NCBI RefSeq assembly: GCF_910578895.1
Contig: NZ_CAJTSC010000031.1
Span: 1-41,318 of the forward strand
Length of the DNA stretch: 41,318 nucleotides
Direction of reading: 5' to 3'
Origin: an uncultured Bacteroides sp.
GTDB lineage: Bacteria; Bacteroidota; Bacteroidia; Bacteroidales; Bacteroidaceae
In this document: piece by piece, positions 1 through 7,071 of the stretch
How the letters are laid out: every line of letters starts with the position of its first letter
How positions within the stretch are numbered: the first letter of the stretch is position 1
The notes under the pieces: model-generated
The model's database searches: none
What the model was told of the DNA's origin: nothing
What the model saw: only the letters and a program-made list of their open reading frames with translations
Made by a program: the position numbers and the translations under genes

Positions 1-121
1 GATATCGGTGTTTGTGGCGAGCGGCATTAATGCTGCTCGTGATGGACATTAATGTCTATCGTGACAGACATTAATGCCGCTCACGTCAGACATTAATGTC
101 CCTCGGCCGAAACACTTGTGT
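1..121. repeat. Degenerate tandem array, exact 22-bp period (array 1)
   Basis: The core octamer CATTAATG begins at 25, 47, 69 and 91, and a diverged copy (CACTTGTG) at 113, so the spacing is 22 bp each time. Within units the core is usually palindromic (ACATTAATGT), followed by a more variable half of the type YTATCGTGACAG. The array runs off the left edge of the window, so its full length is unknown. The same unit recurs at 33346-33543. No spacer-like unique sequence separates the units. Confidence 0.85.
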
Positions 122-231
122 CCGACGGGAGAAAAAACGGTTTTCCGCATAAACCGTGCATCTTTATCGGGAAAAAGCGCATGCGTATCCGCGTTTTATG
201 CAAGGTATCTCTGTTTCGGAACAAAGGCGCA

Positions 232-307
232 GGGGCGGGAGTAAGCAAAACAGCGGTTTTGCTCTCTTTTTGTCATGAAACGGGAGCGGGGGCGGGAGTA
301 CAAAACA
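232..307. repeat. Two-copy G-rich direct repeat
   Basis: GGGGCGGGAGTA followed by CAAAACA occurs at about 232-252 (with two extra bases AG between the blocks) and again at about 289-307. The first copy runs into the hairpin at 244-271. Function unknown; it may be a relic of duplication of a terminator region. Confidence 0.6.
244..271 (+). terminator. Probable intrinsic terminator
   Basis: Perfect 8-bp arms AGCAAAAC (244-251) and GTTTTGCT (256-263) with a 4-base loop are followed by CTC and TTTTT. It fits a + strand terminator for whatever gene lies left of the window, and would place the 22-bp array at 1-121 inside that transcript's 3' region. Confidence 0.5.
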
Positions 308-311
308 CCTG

Positions 312-357
312 CGTTCTGCGTACATTTCGTTTTGTCCGGCGTGGTGTACGCAGAACG
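312..357. promoter_or_regulatory. 12-bp perfect inverted repeat upstream of the GH88 gene
   Basis: CGTTCTGCGTAC (312-323) is perfectly complementary to GTACGCAGAACG (346-357) across a 22-base loop. It lies 75 bp before the GH88 start and has no T-tract behind it, so an operator or a leader RNA structure is as likely as a terminator. Apart from this, the array, the G-rich repeat and the hairpin at 244, the gene-free stretch 1-431 shows no convincing gene and no clear -7 element. Confidence 0.4.
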
Positions 358-431
358 TATGCCGGATGTATTTACACTTCACGCCTGTTTCCGGTTGTCT
401 TGCCACATTTGCAGTGTGATTAAGAACCATT

Positions 432-1652
432 ATGAACGATGTATATATGAGAAGCTGTTTGTTGATATTCGCCGGGATGTCGTTGTTGGCATTTGCGGGT
501 TGCAAGCCGGGAGCGGCAACTGCCGGTGATTTGATTTCGGACAATGTGAGGAATGCCGCCGGGCAGTATTCCCTGATGGCGGAGCAGATAGAGGAGAGCG
601 GGCGGATATTGAATCCGCGCACCTTGGATAAAGACGGAAAGACGGTTTACGTCCCTTACCGGGATTGGACCAGCGGTTTTTTCCCGGGAAGCATGTGGCA
701 CTTGTATCACCTCACGGGAGATAAGAAGTGGGAAGCGTTGGCGGTGAAATACACAGAGGCCATCGATTCGGTGCAATATGTCACCTGGCATCACGATGTC
801 GGCTTTATGGCAGGATGCAGCTTCCTCAACGGAATGCGTTTGGGAGGCAGGGATTACGGCAAGGTGATTGTCCGGGCGGCTGAATCGTTGTCTACCCGTT
901 TTCGTCCCAATGCCGGCGTGATCCAGTCGTGGAACGTAGACCGGGGATGGCAGTCGGAACGTGGCTGGAAGTGTCCGGTGATAATTGATAACATGATGAA
1001 CCTGGAACTGCTTTTTGAAGCAACCCGCCTGTCCGGCGATTCCACCTATTATAATATGGCGGTCAGCCACGCCGATCGCACCTTGAAGAACCATTACCGC
1101 GAGGACTACAGTTGTTATCATGTGGTGGATTACGACCCGGAAAGCGGTGAGGTGCGCGGCAAGCAGACAGCTCAGGGATATGCCGACGAGTCGGCTTGGG
1201 CAAGAGGGCAGGCATGGGGGCTGTACGGTTATACGATGTGCTACCGCTACACACGCAAACCGGAATACCTGGCACAGGCGCGGCGCATTTATGACTTCAT
1301 ATTTACCCACCCTAATCTTCCGAAGGACCTGGTGCCCTATTGGGACTACGATGCGTTGAATATCCCCAATGTGCCGCGTGATGCCTCGGCGGCGGCCATT
1401 ACAGCCTCCGCCTTGTACGAACTGGACGCTTACCTGCCGGAATCGCATTGCTGCGAGGTGGCGGATAAGATTGTGGAGAATTTGAGCTCCGCCGCTTATC
1501 GGGCAAAGGCGGGTACGAACGGCAACTTCATCCTCATGCACTCTGTAGGGGCGTTGCCGATGGGTGCGGAGGTCGACGTGCCGTTGAATTATGCGGATTA
1601 CTATTTCCTGGAAGCGCTGAAACGTAAAAAGGATGGAAGCAAACAAGGGTAA
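432..1652 (+). CDS. GH88 unsaturated glucuronyl hydrolase, lipoprotein
   Basis: Predicted to remove the 4,5-unsaturated uronic acid that a polysaccharide lyase leaves on the non-reducing end of oligosaccharides. The 406-residue protein has the GH88 (alpha/alpha)6-barrel signatures in order: DWTSGFFPGSMW, HHDVGFM with Asp122, IIDNMMNLE with Asp186, ARGQAWGLYG and VDVPLNYADYYF. Asp122 and Asp186 correspond to the two catalytic aspartates known from Bacillus UGL (Asp88 and Asp149). The N-terminus is a lipoprotein signal ending LLAFAGC; the internal ATG at 447 gives a more typical signal peptide and may be the true start. The residues after the Cys (KPGAAT) lack the acidic surface-export pattern of Bacteroidota lipoproteins, so I infer a periplasmic location. 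A terminator and a 404-bp gap separate it from the next susC, so it may be transcribed apart. GH105 is less likely because of the HHDVGFM motif. Confidence 0.9.
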   Translation: MNDVYMRSCLLIFAGMSLLAFAGCKPGAATAGDLISDNVRNAAGQYSLMAEQIEESGRILNPRTLDKDGKTVYVPYRDWTSGFFPGSMWHLYHLTGDKKWEALAVKYTEAIDSVQYVTWHHDVGFMAGCSFLNGMRLGGRDYGKVIVRAAESLSTRFRPNAGVIQSWNVDRGWQSERGWKCPVIIDNMMNLELLFEATRLSGDSTYYNMAVSHADRTLKNHYREDYSCYHVVDYDPESGEVRGKQTAQGYADESAWARGQAWGLYGYTMCYRYTRKPEYLAQARRIYDFIFTHPNLPKDLVPYWDYDALNIPNVPRDASAAAITASALYELDAYLPESHCCEVADKIVENLSSAAYRAKAGTNGNFILMHSVGALPMGAEVDVPLNYADYYFLEALKRKKDGSKQG

Positions 1653-2056
1653 ACAGGATAAGGGTGAGAAGTTTTTTTCAGGATAACACCCCATTCTATT
1701 ATTAATCGTTCCTTTTGTCGGGACACATGAATTGAGGCAAGAAACAAACGCATGCGTTGCGGACAGGAGTGCTTTCGCATTCCCTTTTTGAATGAAATTG
1801 TAACTTTTGTGAACTATAAGTGTTGTTTTTCCCACGCTTATGTTCCTGTTTTTGTAACAGTAGCAGTATTTTAACATACAGGTATTAAACCTGCTTAATT
1901 AATCTTTTAAAATCTAATAAATTATGGAACGAAGATTTGTGTTGTATAATAGTTTCAGATGTTGACCTGTCTTTTTTACCCTCCTTGCATGGGACTCTGC
2001 AAATGAGCATGAAGTTAAAAATGTGTGTGAAATGTAATAATTTAAATTTAGTATTT
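1653..2056 (+). other. Gene-free 404 bp: GH88 terminator plus leader of first susC
   Basis: This stretch holds the terminator at 1766-1789 and then an AT-rich leader before the first susC. I found no exact TAnnTTTG element in it. An open frame continues upstream of the susC start to 1937, but the signal peptide begins only at 2057, so the part before it is read as untranslated leader. A regulator-binding site for the hybrid two-component protein is expected here but I cannot pinpoint one. Confidence 0.5.
1766..1789 (+). terminator. Probable intrinsic terminator after GH88
   Basis: GGAGTG (1766-1771) pairs with CATTCC (1778-1783, one G-T pair) around a 6-base loop and is followed by CTTTTTG. 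It lies 114 bp behind the GH88 stop codon. The stem is short, so confidence is moderate. Confidence 0.45.
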
Positions 2057-5000
2057 ATGAAAAGAAAAATCAGATTTAAGTTAGCTTTTTGGCTATCACT
2101 TATGATGTTTTTTGTGCCGGTGACGGCTTTTGCGCAAGTCACGGTTACAGGTAATGTCTCTGATGACATGGGACCTGTAGCCGGTGCCAATGTCATTGAA
2201 AAAGGAACTGTTAACGGCGTTATTACCGATATGGACGGTAATTTCCGCCTTCAAGTCCAGAATCCCAAGACAGTGGTGCTGAAAGTTAGCTTTATAGGTT
2301 ACAGTGATCAGGAAATTCCTTTGAATGGCAAAACAAACATTAAGGTGGTTTTGAAGGAAGACTCTGAAATGTTGGAAGAAATGACGGTGGTGGCATACGG
2401 CGTTCAGAAGAAAGAGACGCTGACCGGTGCCATTTCATCGGTGAAGACAGATGCGTTGCTGCAGTCGCCCAACTCGAGTGTCGCCAACTCGTTGGCGGGA
2501 AAGATTCCGGGTCTTTCATCGGTTCAGTCGAGCGGACAGCCGGGTGCCGAAGATCCTAAGATTTTCATCCGTGGTGCGGGTGCGTTGACTGAAGCCGGTT
2601 CTGCCCCGTTGATTCTGGTGGATGGTGTGGAGCGTAGTTTCTTTCAGATGGATCCCAACGAGATAGAAGATGTGACGGTGTTGAAAGATGCTTCCGCTAC
2701 AGCCGTGTTCGGTGTGCGTGGTGCGAATGGTGTGATACTTGTAACGACTCGCCGTGGTGAAAAAGGCAAGGCTAAGATAGCGGTTAATTCATCGGTAGGC
2801 ATGCAGACCCCCACCCGTATGTTGCACAATGCGGACAGCTATACGTATGCCATGCTGTTCAGGGAACGTGAGGTAAATGACGGACGCGACCCGGACAGAT
2901 ATTTTACGGAATATGACCTGGAACGTTTCCGCTTGGGTGACGACCCTATTATGTATCCAAGTATGGACTGGCGTTCATATATGCTGAATAAAGCAGCCGT
3001 ACAGACCCAGCACAATCTGAATATATCGGGTGGAACCGACCAGGTGCGTTATTTTATTTCTGTAGGCTATCTTTTCCAGGACGGTCTCTTTAAGAAATTC
3101 GGAAACAACTCGGAGGGATACAACTACAACCGTTATAACTATCGTACTAACCTGGATATTGACATCAGCAGGACCACTACCTTGAAGCTGGGCATTGGCG
3201 GGGTTGTAGGCAACCGTAAACAGTCGGCTGTTGACGAACAGACTATGTGGAGGACTATGAATAACAGCCAGCCGTTTACCAGTCCGGGGGTGATTGATGG
3301 AAAAGCGGTCGTTATTCCTAACCGGTACGGTGATATTGTAAATAATAACCCGGTCACGAGTATTTATAATCGCGGTTGGCTCAAGACGATGACCAATACG
3401 TTGAATATGGATCTGCACTTAGTGCAGAAGCTGGATTTTCTGACCAAAGGACTCTCTGTGGAAGTCAAAGGTGCTTATAATACTGACTATACATTTAAGA
3501 AAGGGATGACGAAGCGTGCCGCACGTTACCGTTCGTACGAAGCTTATTACCAGTCGGAACTGGAAAATCCTGAAATGGATCCCGCAGACCCGGACTTCAA
3601 TAAGACGATTGTTTACAAGGTGAATGGAAACGAGGATGGCCCGGATTATAGCGAGGATGATGGCCGTGGACGTAACTGGTATTTTGAGGCCAGTTTCCGT
3701 TATAACCACAAATTCGGTGACCATAATGTAACGGGTTTGTTGCTTTACAACCAGAACAAGAAATACTATCCCTCACAATTGACGTTTATTCCAACTGCTT
3801 ATGTAGGTTTGGTCGGTAGGGCTACTTACGATTACAAATCCCGTTATCTGGCAGAATTCAATATAGGTTACAATGGTTCTGAGAACTTTGCGCCGGACAA
3901 GCGTTTCGGTACTTTCCCTGCTTTTTCTTTAGGTTATATCCTTTCAGAAGAGAAATTTATGAAAGACATCAAGTTCCTTGATTTCCTGAAGTTCAGAGCC
4001 ACAGTTGGTTTGGTAGGTAATGATAATATGAGTAACAATCGTTTCCTTTATCTTCCGGACAGTTATGATATAGACAAAAGCGGTAAAGATAAAGACTGGG
4101 CACATAATCAGTGGGGGTATAATTTTGGTTATGATAATAACACCGTTATGAAAGGTGCGTTGGAAAACCGTTTGGGTAATCGTAACGTAACTTGGGAAAC
4201 TTCCTTGAAACAGAATTATGGTGTCGATGTGAATTTCTTGAGTAACCGTTTGAAAGCTAAATTTGACTACTTTATTGAAAAACGTAAAGATATCCTGATT
4301 GCTCGCAAGACTCTTCCGGGCATTACTGCTTTTACCAGTGCCTTGCTCCCGGTAGTGAATATGGGTGAAGTGGAAAATAGGGGTTATGAAATCGAATTGA
4401 GTTGGAACGACCGTATTGGCGATGATTTCAGTTATTATATCAATTCCAATATGTCTTATGCCAAGAATAAAATAACGTTCCAGGACGAGGTGGAACCTAA
4501 CGAACCTTATTTGTGGCGTACGGGCAAACAGGTCGGTGCCGTGTTTGGTTATGTTGCTGAAGGTTTCTATAATGATGATGATTTCGACATCACTACCGAT
4601 GATAGAGGTAACAAGAAATATACGTTGAAAGAAGGTGTACCGGGTACTCAGATTGCCGTATTGCCAGGTGATGTGAAGTACAAGGATTTGAATGGTGACA
4701 AGTTTATTGATGAGGATGACCAGTGCCAGATAGGTTATTCGTCGCGCCCTAACTATACATTCGGCCTGAACTATGGTTTTGACTATAAAGGTCTCTTCTT
4801 TTCCATGAACTGGACAGGCGCTGCCGAGCGTTCGGTCGTGTTAAGCAGTTACTTCAGCACTCCGTTTGAAGGCACATTGATGAAATATCAGACAGAGGGC
4901 ATTTGGCGGCCGGAAACAGCAGAGACAGCTACTGCTCCCCGCCTTTCTAAAGACCATTCGGTTTATAATCATAGGCAATCGGACCTTTGGGTGAGAGACG

Positions 5001-5224
5001 GTTCTTATCTGAAACTGAAAAACTTGACTGTGGGGTATAATTTTACTAACCGTCCGGCCTTGAAGAAGATAGGCATCAGCCAGTTGGGCATCAAATTTAC
5101 AGGCTATAACTTGTTGACTTTCGACAAGCTTGATATTATGGATCCGGAGTCCAATCCGGATTGGTATAACGACCGTTATCCTGTCGTGAAGATTTATAAC
5201 CTGGGTGTGAACATTACTTTCTAA
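2057..5224 (+). CDS. SusC-like TonB-dependent outer-membrane transporter (pair 1)
   Basis: Imports glycan fragments across the outer membrane using TonB energy, together with the SusD partner that follows. I chose ATG 2057 (1055 aa) over the in-frame ATG 1937 because a signal peptide (MKRKIRFKLAFW to VTAFAQ) begins there. After it comes a carboxypeptidase-D-like regulatory domain (VTGNVSD, FIGYSD), the usual VVAYGVQKKETLTGAI linker, a plug domain (IFIRGAGAL, LVDGVE, VLKDASATAVFG, RGANGVILVTT) and a long beta-barrel ending in NLGVNITF, whose terminal Phe is typical of outer-membrane barrels. The SusD gene begins 7 bp after the stop. It heads a five- or six-gene + strand operon. Confidence 0.95.
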   Translation: MKRKIRFKLAFWLSLMMFFVPVTAFAQVTVTGNVSDDMGPVAGANVIEKGTVNGVITDMDGNFRLQVQNPKTVVLKVSFIGYSDQEIPLNGKTNIKVVLKEDSEMLEEMTVVAYGVQKKETLTGAISSVKTDALLQSPNSSVANSLAGKIPGLSSVQSSGQPGAEDPKIFIRGAGALTEAGSAPLILVDGVERSFFQMDPNEIEDVTVLKDASATAVFGVRGANGVILVTTRRGEKGKAKIAVNSSVGMQTPTRMLHNADSYTYAMLFREREVNDGRDPDRYFTEYDLERFRLGDDPIMYPSMDWRSYMLNKAAVQTQHNLNISGGTDQVRYFISVGYLFQDGLFKKFGNNSEGYNYNRYNYRTNLDIDISRTTTLKLGIGGVVGNRKQSAVDEQTMWRTMNNSQPFTSPGVIDGKAVVIPNRYGDIVNNNPVTSIYNRGWLKTMTNTLNMDLHLVQKLDFLTKGLSVEVKGAYNTDYTFKKGMTKRAARYRSYEAYYQSELENPEMDPADPDFNKTIVYKVNGNEDGPDYSEDDGRGRNWYFEASFRYNHKFGDHNVTGLLLYNQNKKYYPSQLTFIPTAYVGLVGRATYDYKSRYLAEFNIGYNGSENFAPDKRFGTFPAFSLGYILSEEKFMKDIKFLDFLKFRATVGLVGNDNMSNNRFLYLPDSYDIDKSGKDKDWAHNQWGYNFGYDNNTVMKGALENRLGNRNVTWETSLKQNYGVDVNFLSNRLKAKFDYFIEKRKDILIARKTLPGITAFTSALLPVVNMGEVENRGYEIELSWNDRIGDDFSYYINSNMSYAKNKITFQDEVEPNEPYLWRTGKQVGAVFGYVAEGFYNDDDFDITTDDRGNKKYTLKEGVPGTQIAVLPGDVKYKDLNGDKFIDEDDQCQIGYSSRPNYTFGLNYGFDYKGLFFSMNWTGAAERSVVLSSYFSTPFEGTLMKYQTEGIWRPETAETATAPRLSKDHSVYNHRQSDLWVRDGSYLKLKNLTVGYNFTNRPALKKIGISQLGIKFTGYNLLTFDKLDIMDPESNPDWYNDRYPVVKIYNLGVNITF

Positions 5225-5231
5225 AGATAAA

Positions 5232-7040
5232 ATGACTATGAAGAAATATATCAGTAGTTTATTAGTGGCTTCCTCGTTGTTGTTCGTGGGATGCGACGAC
5301 TTCAAGTTTGGTAATGCCTTTCTTGAGAAACCGTTGAGTGACGAGATGAATATAGATAGTGTCTATGCACATGAAGTGTATGCAGAACAGGCATTGGCAC
5401 AAGTTTATCATACGCTTCCCGATTTCCAACCCCATCAGAACCGGTTGTCGTGGGGCATATTGGAGTCTTTGACCGATTTGGCGGATATGACTAAAGGTGG
5501 TGGTAACGGTTATCATAAAGGAACCATATCTGCTGCTGACCCGGGGGGTGGTCCTTATCAGATACTTTATGACGAAGATGACGGTGCGTTTTCTGCAACT
5601 TGGGGTATCCGTAAGGCTTATCTTTTCTTGGATAATGTGGACCGTGTGCCAGATATGACAGATGAAAAGAAGCGGATCCGTAAAGGGGAAGCTAAAGCTA
5701 TCATCGCTTTTCATTATGTACAGATGTTCCGTTATTTGGGAGGTATGCCTTGGATTGATGGCGCTTATAGCCCTGAAGATGAGATGTACTTCACTCGTAT
5801 GACAGTGGAAGAGATGGTAGACAAAGTTTGTACGTTGATAGACGAGGCTGCCGAAATGCTGCCTTGGGAAGTGGAGGCTGCCGATGACGGGCGTATGACA
5901 AAAGCCGGTATGATGGCGTTGAAGGTTCGTTTCTTGTTGTTCGCTGCCAGTCCTTTGTTCAATAGCGATAAACCTTTCAAGGCGGGTGAAGCTTCTGACT
6001 TACATTACACTTGGTGGGGAGGTTATGATAAAAACCGTTGGCAAAAAGCTTTGGAGGCTGGTCTGGCATTCTTACGCGAGAACCAAAAACATGGTAACTC
6101 TTATCAACTGGTTAATACTGGTGATCCTCGTAAGGACTTTTGTACAGGTTATTTCACCCGTTACAACCATGAAATCTTGATTTGTAGCCATCGCTATACC
6201 AAATGGGATGTAAACAGCAAAACTGTCGCACAAATCAGATACGGTGCAGGACAACCTACGATGAACTATGTGAATATGTTCCAGATGAAGGATGGTTCTG
6301 AATTTGATTGGAATGATCCGATGCACGCCAAATATCCTTTCTTTGATGCGGATGGTAATATGCTTCGCGATCCTCGTTTGTATGAGACGGTTATTGTAAA
6401 TCAGGATAAGATGTTAGGACGTAAAGCCGAAATCTACTGGTCGGGGCGTGATGCTCCCAACCGTATGGGAGGAAAAGGTAATGGTGACTGGATTTGGAAT
6501 AACTATGCCATCCCTGGTATTGCCGTACGCAAGCATACACAAGATTTGAGAAATGATGTGCAGAATAAATTCTATGAGTGTCCTCTGATGCGCCTGCCGG
6601 AAGTTTATTTGAGCATAGCCGAAGCAATGAACGAGCTGGGCAAGGCTACGGAAAAGGATGAGTTCGGACGTGATGCTTACGACTACATCAATTTGGTCCG
6701 CAGCCGTGTGGAGATGTGGGGATATACCAAAGAAATGGTCGCTCCGGGCGAAGATTTGCGTGAAACTATTTTGCGTGAAAGGGCATTGGAATTTGGTTTT
6801 GAGGAAGTCCGTTATTTCGATATCAACCGTTGGAAACATAAGGATTATCTGGATATCACCCGGTATACGTTGGACACTTGGAAAGAACCAGATGGCTCTT
6901 TCCGTCATGAACTGACACAATTCTTCCCCAACAGACGCCAGTGGGTGGAATTTTGGGACGACCGTTACTATTTGACTCCACTTCCGTTGGCGGAAATCAA
7001 TAAAAAGTATGGCTTGGTTCAAAATCCCGGTTGGGAATAA
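5232..7040 (+). CDS. SusD-like surface glycan-binding lipoprotein (pair 1)
   Basis: Outer-membrane lipoprotein that caps the preceding SusC barrel and delivers glycan to it. The 602-residue protein starts MTMKKYISS (a second ATG at 5238 is equally usable) and has the lipobox LLFVGC followed directly by DD, a strong surface-export signal in Bacteroidota. SusD/RagB features are visible: the TPR-like helical region (KAIIAFHYVQMFRYLGGMP, KAGMMALKVRFLLFAASPLFN), the LRLPEVYLSIAEAMNE-type block and the C-terminal RERALEFGFEEVRYFDINRW block, ending in LVQNPGWE. Translationally close to its susC (7 bp). The bound sugar cannot be predicted from the sequence. Confidence 0.94.
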   Translation: MTMKKYISSLLVASSLLFVGCDDFKFGNAFLEKPLSDEMNIDSVYAHEVYAEQALAQVYHTLPDFQPHQNRLSWGILESLTDLADMTKGGGNGYHKGTISAADPGGGPYQILYDEDDGAFSATWGIRKAYLFLDNVDRVPDMTDEKKRIRKGEAKAIIAFHYVQMFRYLGGMPWIDGAYSPEDEMYFTRMTVEEMVDKVCTLIDEAAEMLPWEVEAADDGRMTKAGMMALKVRFLLFAASPLFNSDKPFKAGEASDLHYTWWGGYDKNRWQKALEAGLAFLRENQKHGNSYQLVNTGDPRKDFCTGYFTRYNHEILICSHRYTKWDVNSKTVAQIRYGAGQPTMNYVNMFQMKDGSEFDWNDPMHAKYPFFDADGNMLRDPRLYETVIVNQDKMLGRKAEIYWSGRDAPNRMGGKGNGDWIWNNYAIPGIAVRKHTQDLRNDVQNKFYECPLMRLPEVYLSIAEAMNELGKATEKDEFGRDAYDYINLVRSRVEMWGYTKEMVAPGEDLRETILRERALEFGFEEVRYFDINRWKHKDYLDITRYTLDTWKEPDGSFRHELTQFFPNRRQWVEFWDDRYYLTPLPLAEINKKYGLVQNPGWE

Positions 7041-7071
7041 TCTAAATTCTAATTATTAGCACAAAAGCAGT

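Noticed and set aside
420..1877. 485-codon open frame on the minus strand opposite GH88
   Set aside because: It lies antisense to a clear GH88 gene, has no recognisable domain, and its sequence looks like the shadow of high-GC codons.
1937..2056. N-terminal extension of the first SusC from ATG 1937
   Set aside because: The extra 40 residues are Cys-rich and unrelated to export; the signal peptide begins at ATG 2057.
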